From Acidisarcina sp963790505 (GTDB lineage Bacteria > Acidobacteriota > Terriglobia > Terriglobales > Acidobacteriaceae), in assembly GCA_963790505.1 (NCBI GenBank), contig CAWBOT010000005.1, positions 496,001-560,000 on the forward strand: 64,000 nucleotides of DNA. The letters run 5' to 3'. Both the position numbers and the translations under genes were made by a program. The first letter of the stretch is position 1. Every line of letters starts with the position of its first letter. Shown here piece after piece: positions 43,187 through 52,705 of the stretch. The notes under the pieces were generated by a model, which saw only the letters and a list, made by a program, of their open reading frames with translations, did not search any database and had not been told where the DNA came from.

Positions 43187-44688
43187 GGGGCGGGGAAATG
43201 AGTCTATTCGATCTGCGGGGAAAGGCGTTGCGCGGTCTCTGCGCAGCGCTTGCTGCGGGACTGTCACTCGCAGGCTGCACGGTCGGACCCAATTACAAGC
43301 GCCCCGATGCTCCGACGGCACCAGCCTATAAGGAGGGCAGCGCGACGACCGCGACGGTGCCACCGCCGAATCCTCCGAATGGCACCTGGACGCAGGCCCA
43401 ACCAGCAGACGGGGTCCTCAAAGGAAAGTGGTGGGAGCTGTATGGCGACCCTCAACTCAATGCGCTCGAAGACAAAGTCGCCTTATCGAACCAGAGCCTG
43501 AAGGCGGCGACGGAGCAGTACTTTGCCGCGCGGGAACAGGTGCAGGTGAGCCGTGCTGCCTACTATCCGACGCTTTCCCTGACGCCCCAAGCGGCGCGGA
43601 ACCGTCAGTCGGCAGATCGGGCGTTGTACGTTCCGGGACAACTGACCACGTTCAGCGACATCGTGATTGCCGGGCAGGCATCGTGGGAGCCAGACCTGTG
43701 GGGCAGCGTTCGCCGCACCGTTGAAGCCTCGCGCTCGAATGCGCAGGCAAGCGCAGCCGATCTGGCCAACCTGGAGCTGAGTATTCGCGCCGAGCTGGCC
43801 AGCGACTACTTTGAGCTGCGCGGCCTGGATACCGATCAGCAATTACTCAACGACACGGTCAAGAGCTACCAGGCGTCGTACGACCTGACCATGCACCGTT
43901 TTAAGGGGGGGATCGCGACCGATTCCGATGTTGCTCTTGCGCAGACCCAGTTGCAGCAGACGATCGCGCAAAGCGTTGATATTGGGGTGGCGCGCGCCCA
44001 GTATGAGCACGCCATCGCGACGCTGATTGGCGTACCGGCCTCGACCTTCAGTCTTGCGGCGCAGCCACTGAACCTGCCGCTGCCGCAGTTTCCAGCCGGG
44101 GTGCCGTCGACGCTGCTGGAGCGGCGTCCGGACATCTCCGCGGCGGAGCGCCGCACGCAGGCGGCCAATGCGCAGATTGGAGTCGCTATCGCTGCATACT
44201 ATCCGAATGTGACTCTCAGCGGGAGCGGAGGGTTTGAGAGCCAGCGCATCGGCAATCTCTTTCAAGGGCCAGCGGCTTTGTGGTCCATTGGCGGTTCCGC
44301 TGCGGAGTTGCTCTTTGACGCGGGCCGACGGCACGCACTCACCCAACAGGCGCGGGACAACTATGAGGTAAACGCCGCAAATTACCGCGAGAGCGTTCTG
44401 AACGCGTTCCAAGAGGTTGAAGACAGCCTGGCCGCGATCAGGATTTACCAGCAGGAGTCGGTCAGCCAGCAGGCGGCGGTTGTGTCGGCCCGAAATTCCA
44501 CGCGCATCTCGACCAATCGGTACAAGGGCGGAGTGACCACGTATCTCGAAGTGCTGACCGCCCAGACCGCGCAGCTCTCGAACGAACGGACGCAGGCCGA
44601 TCTGACCACGAAGCAGTTCGCGGCGAGCGTCCAGCTGGTGCGCGCGCTTGGCGGCGGGTGGGATACGTCGCAGTTGCCCAAGTTCTAA
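43183..44688 (+). CDS. RND efflux outer-membrane lipoprotein (NodT/OprM type)
   Basis: The 501-residue protein has a lipoprotein signal ending LAAGLSLAGC (Cys near 32) followed by TVGPNYKRPDAP, the classic NodT start. Two long helical repeats of the TolC trimer fold follow (WWELYGDPQLNALEDKVALS in the first, ANAQIGVAIAAYYPNVTLSG in the second). The ATG at 43183 overlaps the fusion-protein stop (ATGA); a second ATG at 43198 has a better GGGG ribosome site and may be the true start. The protein completes a tripartite pump with the two upstream genes. Confidence 0.92.
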   Translation: MRGGEMSLFDLRGKALRGLCAALAAGLSLAGCTVGPNYKRPDAPTAPAYKEGSATTATVPPPNPPNGTWTQAQPADGVLKGKWWELYGDPQLNALEDKVALSNQSLKAATEQYFAAREQVQVSRAAYYPTLSLTPQAARNRQSADRALYVPGQLTTFSDIVIAGQASWEPDLWGSVRRTVEASRSNAQASAADLANLELSIRAELASDYFELRGLDTDQQLLNDTVKSYQASYDLTMHRFKGGIATDSDVALAQTQLQQTIAQSVDIGVARAQYEHAIATLIGVPASTFSLAAQPLNLPLPQFPAGVPSTLLERRPDISAAERRTQAANAQIGVAIAAYYPNVTLSGSGGFESQRIGNLFQGPAALWSIGGSAAELLFDAGRRHALTQQARDNYEVNAANYRESVLNAFQEVEDSLAAIRIYQQESVSQQAAVVSARNSTRISTNRYKGGVTTYLEVLTAQTAQLSNERTQADLTTKQFAASVQLVRALGGGWDTSQLPKF

Positions 44689-44754
44689 ATGGCTAAAACA
44701 GTGGTGGCGTCTCCTTGTCGCGGCCGATTCAGCATCGAGCGCAGAGGGCTGCGA

Positions 44755-45651
44755 ATGGAACGTGGGATGAGTTTCGCGGGACTTCTGCTTTGCCTCTGTG
44801 CGAACCTTGCGAGCGCGCAGGCGGGCGAGCCTTGGCGGCTTTGGCCAGCGGGTGCGCCGGGATCGCCAGCAAACGCGCCGCCGGAAAAGGTGCGCATGTC
44901 TCCGCAGGGCGACCATGTGGTGAGCGGAATCAGTCAGCCGTCGATCACTCCGTATCTTCCAGCGCATGGTTCGGGGACCGGGGTCGCGGTGATCATCGCG
45001 CCGGGCGGGGGCCATAGCGAACTCTGGATCGATCACGAAGGCTACAACGTGGCGCTATGGCTGCAGCAGCACGGAGTCGCTGCGTTTGTTCTCAAGTACA
45101 GGCTGGCGCGGGAGCAGGGATCGACCTACAGCATTCAAGGGACCGAGCTAGGCGATATGCAGCGGGCGATCCGATTGGTGCGCAGCCGCGCGGCGGAGGA
45201 GAAGATCGATCCCGCACGCATCGGCGTGATGGGTTTTTCCGCGGGCGGTGAGTTGGCTGCCCTGGCGAGCACGCACTTTGATGAGGGAGCTGCGGGGGCG
45301 GCTGATCCGGTCGACCTGCAAAGTTCCAGGCCCGCTTTCCAGGCGCTCATGTATCCCGCGATACCGGAGGATATGCCGCTTTCCGCGAAGACTCCGCCGG
45401 CGTTCTTGGTTTGCGGCGAGAAGGACCGGGCGGACATTTCCCTTGGCTTGCCGAAGCTCTACCTCGCGCTGAAAGATGCGGGGGTGTCGGCAGAGCTTGT
45501 GATCTTCGCGAACACAGGTCATGGTTTCGGAATTCGGGCGAGCAATCCTGCGGGCGTTGCGGCTTGGCCGCAGATGTTTCTGAATTGGCTGGATGCCGAG
45601 GGAATGCTCGCGACAAGAAATGCTGCGAACCCTAACGCTGCAGCTAAATAA
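44755..45651 (+). CDS. Exported alpha/beta-hydrolase (BD-FAE/acetyl-esterase type)
   Basis: The 298-residue protein begins MERGMSFAGLLLCLCANLAS, a signal peptide. The catalytic layout is that of carbohydrate esterase-like hydrolases: an oxyanion region APGGGHSELW, the nucleophile elbow GFSAGG (Ser near 160), a GEKDRAD segment bearing the acid, and NTGHGF with the catalytic His. It probably cleaves acetyl or other esters from plant polysaccharides or xenobiotics in the periplasm. It lies 66 bp after the RND channel gene on the same strand and could be co-transcribed, though a functional link is not clear. The frame is open upstream to 44689, but the signal peptide fixes the start near here. 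Confidence 0.83.
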   Translation: MERGMSFAGLLLCLCANLASAQAGEPWRLWPAGAPGSPANAPPEKVRMSPQGDHVVSGISQPSITPYLPAHGSGTGVAVIIAPGGGHSELWIDHEGYNVALWLQQHGVAAFVLKYRLAREQGSTYSIQGTELGDMQRAIRLVRSRAAEEKIDPARIGVMGFSAGGELAALASTHFDEGAAGAADPVDLQSSRPAFQALMYPAIPEDMPLSAKTPPAFLVCGEKDRADISLGLPKLYLALKDAGVSAELVIFANTGHGFGIRASNPAGVAAWPQMFLNWLDAEGMLATRNAANPNAAAK

Positions 45652-45669
45652 AACTCTGAGTACTGAAAG

Positions 45670-46572
45670 TTACTTCTTCGCTGGGATGGAAAACTCAGTT
45701 CCCGGATTGACGCTGTAGGTCTCGGAGAAATTGCGCTGATTGATGCCCAGGCTGAGTCTTCGGCGTGAGTCGATGTAGAAGAGCGGTGAGCCGACCGGTA
45801 CATCGCTGAAGGTTTTCACCAGAGGGAAGCGATATTCTTTGCCGCCGAGAGTGATAGGCACGGAGTCGCCGCGTTTATAGCCGAGCTGTGCGAAGGTGTC
45901 GGCGGGGACGTTGAGTACCAGGTTGCCGAAGGGACCGTCGGTGCCAATGACCTTGCCGTGCAGGCCGCTAGCGTCGATTTTGGCGGACTGAATATCGAGG
46001 CGCACAAGCTTCGAGACATCGATTGCCGGGCCGGCGGTCGTCCAATCGTCGCCGCGCGCGAGGTGTGCCCCGGCGGGCGAGAAGATATCGCGGCCGTGGA
46101 AAGTTGAGGAGAGCGCTGCGCCGATCATCCACTGCGGATTGGTGATCTCGCGCGCGGCCACGATGCCGTCGCGATCCTGGACGAGCGTGAGCAGTCCGTT
46201 GTCGGGCAGAACGAAGAACTGGCCGACCTTGGACTGGGCGATGATTGCCTTGCGTGTGCTACCGACAGTCGGATCGACGACGACGACAAAGACGGCGTCT
46301 TTGGGAAAGTACGGCGCGGAGCCGCCGAGAAAGCGCGCGCCTTCTTCGATGTCGAAGGGCGTGACCTGCTGGGTGATGTCGATGATCCGTACGCCCGGCG
46401 CAACGCCATCCATGACGGCTTTGCAAATGCCCACGGCATCGTCCTTGACGTCGAAGTCGGTCATGAAGCCGATGGTGCGCAGAGGAGGGGTTGGGGTCTG
46501 GCCCAGCGTCACGACAGGTACGGTCAAACTGGTCAGCAGAATTGCAACGGCGATGCGAGACAGGCGGTTCAC
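45670..46572 (-). CDS. SAM hydroxide adenosyltransferase (DUF62/fluorinase-like), exported form
   Basis: The 300-residue protein has the DUF62 features: IGFMTDFDVKDDAVGICKAV near 35-55, VRIIDITQQVTPFDIEEGAR, VFVVVVDPTVGSTRKAI, FVLPDNGLLTLVQD, and a C-terminal beta domain (GPFGNLVLNVPADTFAQLGY). Characterised members hydrolyse S-adenosylmethionine to adenosine and methionine in the cytosol. This one begins MNRLSRIAVAILLTSLTVPV and VTLGQTP, a clear signal peptide, so it should be periplasmic, where SAM is not expected. It may act on SAM or analogues released from cells, or another adenosyl compound. It converges on the hydrolase gene. No motif is obviously lost. Confidence 0.87.
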   Translation of the reverse strand: MNRLSRIAVAILLTSLTVPVVTLGQTPTPPLRTIGFMTDFDVKDDAVGICKAVMDGVAPGVRIIDITQQVTPFDIEEGARFLGGSAPYFPKDAVFVVVVDPTVGSTRKAIIAQSKVGQFFVLPDNGLLTLVQDRDGIVAAREITNPQWMIGAALSSTFHGRDIFSPAGAHLARGDDWTTAGPAIDVSKLVRLDIQSAKIDASGLHGKVIGTDGPFGNLVLNVPADTFAQLGYKRGDSVPITLGGKEYRFPLVKTFSDVPVGSPLFYIDSRRRLSLGINQRNFSETYSVNPGTEFSIPAKK

Positions 46573-46644
46573 GAGAATGTCCCTCCTACAGAATCAGTAA
46601 CCGATTGAAGATTTCGTTATAACTGTAACAGCCGCAATTCCTGA

Positions 46645-48252
46645 ATGAATAAGAACTACCAGCCCGCGCCAGCGGCCGACTCGCTCGGCAAGATCGGCCT
46701 TCCTGCTCCGGTGAGGGAGCTGGCTGCGCGGTCTTGGGACGCGATCGTGGTGGGCGCCGGCCATAATGGTCTCGCCTGTGCCGCCTATCTTGCGCGTGCG
46801 GACAAGCGGGTGCTGGTGATCGAGAGCCGCGAACGCATCGGTGGCGCCTGCACGATTGAAGAGCCGTTTCCAGGAGTGCGCATGTCGCCCTGCGCGTATC
46901 TGGCGGGGCTGCTCCATCCGCTGATCATTGAGGAGCTGGAGCTAGTTCGCAGGGGATTTACGTGGACTCCGGCGGTCAACGGACTCTTTGTGCCGTTTCT
47001 TAATGGCAGCAGCATCCAGCTTTGGGATGACGATGCGAGGTGCGAAGAGGAAGTCCGGCAATTTTCGCCGAAGGACGTCGAGGGCTGGAAGGCGATGAAC
47101 GCGGTGCTTGGGCGGCTGCGCGACAAGCTGCGACCGGCGGGCGAGCGTGATATGTGGATCGGCGAAGCGCCGACTTGGGAGCAAATCGAGGAGCGGCTTG
47201 GTGACGATCAGGAAGCCAAGGGGGTGCTTTTCGAATGGTCGATGGCGGAGTTCGTCGAGCGTTATCTTAGCGACGAACAGCTGCAGACGGCGTACCTGGG
47301 GCAAGGTGTCATTGGCACCAATGCCAGCCCGTTCGATGCCGGCACTGCTTCGATTCGTTTCCATCACAGTTCGGGACGGCTTGGCGGGATGCCGGGCATG
47401 TGGGGGTATGTGAAGGGCGGGATGGGGATGGTGTCGTTCTACCTTTGCGATGCCGCCCGCGAGGCGGGAGCTACGGTTGCGGCAGGCGTCGCCGTGGCGA
47501 GGATACTGCCCGGCGAGGGGGTCGAGCTCGAGGGTGGCGAACGCATCGCGGCGCCGATTGTTATCTCGAATGCCGACCCGTATGTGACGGCATCTCTGCT
47601 GGGCGATGCCGCTGATGTGGATTGGAAAACGCGGATTAGGTCGGTGCCGATTCGAGGCTGTACGGTGAAGCTGAATGTGTTGCTCAGCGAACTACCGGAC
47701 TTCAAGGCGCGTCCGGGAACCGATCAGCCGCACCATTATGGCCAGATCAATGCTCCGCTCACCAAGTCAGAGTGGAAGGCCGGCTTTGCCGCGGCAAGCG
47801 GCGGCGAGGTGGCTGACCACCTGTGGTGCGAGCTTTACTTTCAGAGCGCTCACGATCCCAGCGTGGCGCCTGAGGGGCAACATATGATGAGTATCTTCGC
47901 GCAGTATGTTCCTTACCAGTTCAAAGAAGGGAATTGGGACGAACATCGCGAGGCGGTGAAGCAGCGCGTCTTCGCGTCATTGGGACGCTTCGCGAGCAAT
48001 ATTCCGGCGGCAGTGATCGATGCGCAGGTGCTGGGGCCGCCGGACATCGAGACGAAGGTCGGGCTGACGGGCGGCCATATCTTTCAGGGGGAATGCCTGC
48101 CGCAATATATGTGGTCGAAGCGGCTCTCGCCACGCACGCCGATGGCCGGGGTTTATCTCTGTGGCGCATGCACGCATCCTGGAGGCAGCGTCATTGGCAT
48201 CAATGGGAGAAATGCGGCGATGGCGGTGCTGAAGGATATTGCTGCGCGGTGA
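46645..48252 (+). CDS. FAD-dependent phytoene-dehydrogenase-like oxidoreductase
   Basis: The 535-residue protein has the FAD-binding start SWDAIVVGAGHNGLACAAYL near 32-51 followed by ARADKRVLVIESRERIGGAC. It ends with the second FAD motif TPMAGVYLCGACTHPGGSVI / GINGRNAAMAVL near 500-530. It belongs to the NAD(P)/FAD-dependent group related to CrtI and to vertebrate PYROXD2, whose substrates are mostly unknown. No carotenoid genes lie nearby, so carotenoid desaturation is not implied. The gene stands alone between the SAM-hydrolase-like gene and a small unknown pair. The start ATG follows a weak ribosome site; N-terminal about 30 residues are family-atypical but in frame. Confidence 0.88.
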   Translation: MNKNYQPAPAADSLGKIGLPAPVRELAARSWDAIVVGAGHNGLACAAYLARADKRVLVIESRERIGGACTIEEPFPGVRMSPCAYLAGLLHPLIIEELELVRRGFTWTPAVNGLFVPFLNGSSIQLWDDDARCEEEVRQFSPKDVEGWKAMNAVLGRLRDKLRPAGERDMWIGEAPTWEQIEERLGDDQEAKGVLFEWSMAEFVERYLSDEQLQTAYLGQGVIGTNASPFDAGTASIRFHHSSGRLGGMPGMWGYVKGGMGMVSFYLCDAAREAGATVAAGVAVARILPGEGVELEGGERIAAPIVISNADPYVTASLLGDAADVDWKTRIRSVPIRGCTVKLNVLLSELPDFKARPGTDQPHHYGQINAPLTKSEWKAGFAAASGGEVADHLWCELYFQSAHDPSVAPEGQHMMSIFAQYVPYQFKEGNWDEHREAVKQRVFASLGRFASNIPAAVIDAQVLGPPDIETKVGLTGGHIFQGECLPQYMWSKRLSPRTPMAGVYLCGACTHPGGSVIGINGRNAAMAVLKDIAAR

Positions 48253-48368
48253 TGCGGTTTAAACGTGGGCAGGTAAGAGAGGCTCGGTCGAAAGCCGACA
48301 TTTAGTAGAGGTAGACCATAGCGCAGACTAACCATTATGCTCAACACGACATTTGCCGGAGGACCGCG

Positions 48369-48710
48369 ATGATCTACTCGATGAGCACAGCATGGCTGTA
48401 TGCATACTCACCTGCCGGCGACGAGCAGGCGGATACGCATTACACTGTTTTCGTTTCGGGACCGCGCGAACCAGCGATCAATGGACAATCTGTGCTAGCC
48501 CAGACTTCTCTTTCCTACCTGGCGACGCTCTCGGGCGACGGCGCGGGTGCTGCGGTGCACAGTTACACGCCGCCGTTTGGGCCAGATGCAGAGTTTAATG
48601 ATTTCAAGTACAACTCAATGTGGATTGACGACTGCATCGCGGTCACTTTTGCGCTGAATGCTGTGGGTGCCGAGGCATACTCTCTCGCCACGGTATTCGT
48701 TTTCGACTGA
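48369..48710 (+). CDS. Small protein of unknown function (113 residues)
   Basis: The protein starts MIYSMSTAWLYAYSPAGDEQ and is preceded by GGAGGA at 48357-48362, 6 bp from the ATG. It is mostly beta-prone (TVFVSGPREPAINGQSVLAQ, YNSMWIDDCIAVTFALNAVG) and ends in VFVFD. There is no signal peptide, repeat or known motif. It is followed 10 bp later by a second small gene (48721-48981), so the two form a mini-operon. I do not recognise the family. Confidence 0.6.
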   Translation: MIYSMSTAWLYAYSPAGDEQADTHYTVFVSGPREPAINGQSVLAQTSLSYLATLSGDGAGAAVHSYTPPFGPDAEFNDFKYNSMWIDDCIAVTFALNAVGAEAYSLATVFVFD

Positions 48711-48720
48711 GGGCACGAAG

Positions 48721-48981
48721 ATGAAACTCAAGCCGACGCACACATTTGTCGTGTATGACGCCAAGACCGGGGACGTGGTTCAAGTACACCATTTCTCGGC
48801 GATGCCAGGCGCGAGCGTTCCCCACCATGCCCGCCTCAGGGAGATCGCGCTCGAACAAGCCGCCGCGAAACACAACAGAGACGCGGCCGGCCTAGCGGTG
48901 CTCGAGTCCGCAGCCCGCGCCTTCGAACCCAAGACCGCTTATGTAGTGGACATCGCTGAGCAAAGGCTCCGCCCGCGGTAG
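48721..48981 (+). CDS. Small protein of unknown function (86 residues)
   Basis: The protein starts MKLKPTHTFVVYDAKTGDVV and continues QVHHFSAMPGASVPHHARL, then a helix REIALEQAAAKHNRDAAGLA. A GAGGG site precedes the ATG by about 7 bp. The frame is open upstream to 48658, but that part overlaps the preceding gene. The pair of small genes lies between two unrelated operons. Function unknown; the first half suggests a small beta domain with three His residues. Confidence 0.6.
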   Translation: MKLKPTHTFVVYDAKTGDVVQVHHFSAMPGASVPHHARLREIALEQAAAKHNRDAAGLAVLESAARAFEPKTAYVVDIAEQRLRPR

Positions 48982-49013
48982 TCACACCTTAGAATGACCC
49001 GGCAAGCGTAACT

Positions 49014-51251
49014 TTACTGGGCGGTCTTTTCGAACTTGAACGCCGCTGCCTGAAAATCTCCAACCAATACAGGATCGAAGCCGTGAGACATCCAATACGC
49101 GCCGGTCGCGGTCGCCGGTGTGTCCTTTACTGCCTTGCCGGCGATGGGAGTCATTGTGTATTCCGCGCCGGCGTCGAGGCCGCGAAGGAAGACCCGCGGA
49201 TACGGGTATCCGAAGCCGCTTGAATGGAGAAAAGTGAAGACAACGGCCTGGCGTTTATCTAATGCAACCGACTCAGTTACAGATTGCTCGCTCCCGTCGC
49301 GCGGCGAGACGAGGCGATAAAGTGAGCCGTGCTGGATCGTCTCACGCACCAGCTTGTATTCCGCGATGAGCGTCTTGACGGTGGCGAGTTCGGCGGGCGT
49401 CCACTTATTGAGGTCGCCGCCGAGGCCGAGGGAACCTTGCATGCCTGAGAGCATGCGGTATTCCATCGAGGTCACGCGGTGATTCATCGAGCTGGGGCTG
49501 TCAGGCACTCGCTGCATCATCACGCCGGGAGTATAGCCGTAGGTGAAGCCGTCCTGAATCGTCAGGCGGTCGAAGGGATCGCTATTGTCTGAGGTCCACA
49601 CCTGGTCGGTGTAGCGAAGAATGCCGAGGTCGGTGCGGGCGCCGCCGCTGGAGCAATCTTCGATCTCGAGCTTGGGATGCTTGGCGCGCAATTCAGCGAG
49701 GATTGAATAGAGGTTCTCGATGTATTTGACGTAGACCTCTTTTTGCTCATCGGGCGCGACGGCCGGCCAGCCCGGCTCGGACCAGACGCGGTTGTAGTCC
49801 CACTTGAAGAAGGCGATATCGTTTTCGTTTAAGAGCTTGTCGAGGAAGTTGAAGACGTAGTCGCGAACGTCCGGACGTGCGAGGTTGAGGACGAGTTGGG
49901 TGCGACCCTCGCTGCGCGGGCGTCCGGTGAAATTCAAGATCCAATCGGGATGAGCGCGGTAGAGGTCGCTGTTCGCGTTGACCATTTCCGGCTCGACCCA
50001 GATACCGAAATCCATGCCGAGAGAGTGGACCTTGTCGATGAGCGGCTTCAGGCCGTTGGGGAATTTCTTCGGGTTGACGGTCCAGTCGCCGAGTCCGGCG
50101 TGGTCGTCGTTGCGGGCGCCGAACCAGCCGTCGTCCATCGTGAGACGCTCGACGCCCAGGGCTGCGGCTTTCTCCGCCAGCGCACTTTGCCCGGCTTCGT
50201 CGACGTTGAAGAAGGTAGCTTCCCAGGAGTCGTAATCGACGGGGCGCGGCTTGGGATTCGGCTTCTCGGGAAGGATATTCGTGACTTCGTAGCGATGCAG
50301 CAAGCGTGAGGCGCCGCCGACTCCCTCATGTGAATAGCCGCCGTAGAAGACTGGAGTCTTGAGGGATTCGCCGGGCGCGAGTTTGTATCCGAAATCGAAG
50401 GGATTGAAACCACCGGTGACCCGCACCTGCTGGTCGACGTCCTTTTCGACGGTGATGCGCCATGAGCCGCTCCAGCCGAGCGCGCCGAACCATACGCTGC
50501 CTTTGTCCTGGTCGTCGGTGGGACCGCGTTCGATCGCAAACCAGGGATTCGTCTGGGCGCTGCTGGAACCGCGACGGCTTTCGAGCACGCGCGCGGTGGG
50601 AGTCAGCGTTTCATGCTGCAGCGCGAATTCAGAGGCCCAACGCCCGGTCAGATAGTACAGCGAATAGTCCGTGCCTCGGGGAAGGTTCCAGGAGGCGGAG
50701 GCAGCCTGTTCGATGATCAGGGGTTCTTTGGTCTTGTTCTGGATCACGGCAGAGCGGGCAAGCACGCCTGTTCCGGGATCGATCTGGTAGCGAAGCTCGA
50801 CGAAGACATCGCGCAAGATGTCCTTCACCGTCACGGTCAGCGACGGCCCGTCGATGTGATGGGAGACGTAGTGCAAGACGAGGTCACGGTTGCCATCCGG
50901 GAAGGAGATTTTTAAGCTGGGTTCGAGGACGAGACCGCCGCCCCAGCCGGTAAATTCCATGGGTGTAAGGTTGACCGAGGTATCCTGACCAGACCAGGGT
51001 CGGCCTGAGTGCGCTGCTGGGATCGCATCGCTCGCGCCGAGCTTTCCGCCCCAGTAGAGGGCCTGTAGATCACCGTTCTCATTGATGCCGAAGATATATG
51101 AGACATCGGCAGCGTCGAGGCGGAAAACTTTGGTTTGATCGTTGTAAGTGATGGAAGCGTTTGCATTTTGAGCAGTGGCTCTTGCCGTCAGCGTTGCCAG
51201 CAGCAATATTGCACATACCCAGATCGTCAGATTACGTTGCGTGACTCCCAT
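49014..51251 (-). CDS. GH36/GH27-clan alpha-galactosidase, exported
   Basis: The 745-residue enzyme begins MGVTQRNLTIWVCAILLLAT, a signal peptide ending ATAQ. It carries the beta-supersandwich N-terminal domain and the (beta/alpha)8 barrel with MDDGWFGARN, GIWVEPEMVN, the nucleophile in FFKWDYNR (D485) and the acid/base in WTSDNSDPFDR (D555). It should release terminal alpha-galactose from raffinose-type sugars or galactomannan. The frame is open upstream to 51548, but that is arginine-rich and lies in the neighbouring gene; the ATG at 51251 has GGGGGA about 8 bp upstream. The MFS transporter gene is 50 bp upstream on the same strand, a likely uptake partner. Confidence 0.9.
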   Translation of the reverse strand: MGVTQRNLTIWVCAILLLATLTARATAQNANASITYNDQTKVFRLDAADVSYIFGINENGDLQALYWGGKLGASDAIPAAHSGRPWSGQDTSVNLTPMEFTGWGGGLVLEPSLKISFPDGNRDLVLHYVSHHIDGPSLTVTVKDILRDVFVELRYQIDPGTGVLARSAVIQNKTKEPLIIEQAASASWNLPRGTDYSLYYLTGRWASEFALQHETLTPTARVLESRRGSSSAQTNPWFAIERGPTDDQDKGSVWFGALGWSGSWRITVEKDVDQQVRVTGGFNPFDFGYKLAPGESLKTPVFYGGYSHEGVGGASRLLHRYEVTNILPEKPNPKPRPVDYDSWEATFFNVDEAGQSALAEKAAALGVERLTMDDGWFGARNDDHAGLGDWTVNPKKFPNGLKPLIDKVHSLGMDFGIWVEPEMVNANSDLYRAHPDWILNFTGRPRSEGRTQLVLNLARPDVRDYVFNFLDKLLNENDIAFFKWDYNRVWSEPGWPAVAPDEQKEVYVKYIENLYSILAELRAKHPKLEIEDCSSGGARTDLGILRYTDQVWTSDNSDPFDRLTIQDGFTYGYTPGVMMQRVPDSPSSMNHRVTSMEYRMLSGMQGSLGLGGDLNKWTPAELATVKTLIAEYKLVRETIQHGSLYRLVSPRDGSEQSVTESVALDKRQAVVFTFLHSSGFGYPYPRVFLRGLDAGAEYTMTPIAGKAVKDTPATATGAYWMSHGFDPVLVGDFQAAAFKFEKTAQ

Positions 51252-51301
51252 CCCAAAATCCCCCAAATCCCGTGGCAAAGCTAATTCGTAGAACTCGAAT
51301 C

Positions 51302-52675
51302 TTAAATCTGCTGAGTCATCGGCTCGGCGATCGGCTCGATCTTCCCCAAGAGGAAAATATAACTCGCCACCCCGATTGCCAGATAGATGGCCGCTACGCC
51401 GAAGGCCCAGGCGAAGGAGTGGGTGCGGCCGACGATGTATCCGGTGACGATCGGCGCCGATATGGCTGAGAGCTGAGTCACGAAGTTCATAATGCCTCCA
51501 ACGCTGCCGACGCTCTCGCGGGGCGCGATGAGGGCGGGGATCGACCAACCGACGGCGGCCGCTGCCGAGAGGCCGCCAATCGAGATGCTGATCCAGAAGA
51601 GGGCTAACGCAGTGGTGGACGAAAAGGCCGCGCCCAGAATTCCCAAGCCTAGCGCGGTTCCGCCGATCAGGACCGCTCTTCTCACCCGGATCGAGTCTCG
51701 GCCGGACTGCACCAGTTTATCCACTAGCCAGCCGCCGACCAGCATTTCGACGATAAATGCGAACATCCAGGGTACGCCGGTATAAAACGCCGAGTGGAGC
51801 ATGTCGATATGCATCGCTGACGAGAGGTAGCTGGGCAGCCAGGTGAGCAGCAGGTAGAAGGTGTAATTGTAGGAAGCGAAGCCGATGGAAACGCCGATTA
51901 CCTTCTTCTGACGTGCAAGATAGGCGAGGGAAGCACCTTTGGCAGCCCGAGTCGCGCCTTCAGGGCGTGCCCCGCCCTCGGCGATGAAGGCGCGTTCGAT
52001 CTCAGAGAGATGGTGGTCTTCGCTGGGGTTGCGATAGAGGCGATAAAAGAGTGCGAAGTAGGCTAGGCTCAGAACGCCGGTCGCGGCGAAGCTGATGCGC
52101 CAACCGAAGTGGTACATCATGATGCCGACCAGCGGCACGCCGACGGCGGAGGCAAGTTTCGCGGACGAGTCAAAGATCGCGGTCGCCAAGCCGCGCTCTT
52201 TTATTGGAAACCAGTAGCCAGTCGCTTTGGAATTTGCGGGGAAGGTCGACGCCTCGCCAACGCCTAGTAAGAAGCGGGCGGCAAAGAACGATGCCAGTCC
52301 GGGCGATAGAGCGGCGGCAAAGGAGGCCACGCTCCAAAGAAAGATACTGACGCGAGCGACGAGACGGACGCCGAAGCGGTCGAGCAGAACTCCGCTGGGC
52401 AGTTGCAGCATGGCGTAGGTCCAGCTGTAAGCGCTGAGCAGCCAGCCAAAAGTAGCGGCATTGATGCCGAAGGTGTCGTGAAGCGCGTCTCGGGAGACCG
52501 ACAGATTGACGCGGTCGACGTAGCTAATCAGGACGCCAAGGCCGAGCAAGAATGCGATGCCCCACCGGCGTCTGGGGACCGCGGATTCCGGTAGACCCTG
52601 TTGCGCGTCGATGTTCAAGGCAGTCGCAAATCCGCGGGCATAAGCTCCGCCAATTGTAGTGCCTGAGGAGGTCAT
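51302..52675 (-). CDS. MFS transporter of the ACS (hexuronate/anion:cation symporter) family
   Basis: The 457-residue protein has 12 membrane segments. The ACS family start is visible: WGIAFLLGLGVLISYVDRVN, LSVSRDALHDTFGINAATFG, LSAYSWTYAMLQLPSGVLLD, RFGVRL and GEASTFPANSKATGYWFPIK. Members import sugar acids, often galacturonate or glucarate, by proton symport. Co-orientation with the alpha-galactosidase gene (50 bp downstream) suggests a sugar-derived substrate; the exact one cannot be assigned. A 30-residue polar N-terminal extension (MTSSGTTIGGAYARGFATAL) is plausible but the start could be further in. Confidence 0.88.
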   Translation of the reverse strand: MTSSGTTIGGAYARGFATALNIDAQQGLPESAVPRRRWGIAFLLGLGVLISYVDRVNLSVSRDALHDTFGINAATFGWLLSAYSWTYAMLQLPSGVLLDRFGVRLVARVSIFLWSVASFAAALSPGLASFFAARFLLGVGEASTFPANSKATGYWFPIKERGLATAIFDSSAKLASAVGVPLVGIMMYHFGWRISFAATGVLSLAYFALFYRLYRNPSEDHHLSEIERAFIAEGGARPEGATRAAKGASLAYLARQKKVIGVSIGFASYNYTFYLLLTWLPSYLSSAMHIDMLHSAFYTGVPWMFAFIVEMLVGGWLVDKLVQSGRDSIRVRRAVLIGGTALGLGILGAAFSSTTALALFWISISIGGLSAAAAVGWSIPALIAPRESVGSVGGIMNFVTQLSAISAPIVTGYIVGRTHSFAWAFGVAAIYLAIGVASYIFLLGKIEPIAEPMTQQI

Positions 52676-52705
52676 GCCGAAACTACGGTCGGTTGCAGCC
52701 TTTTC

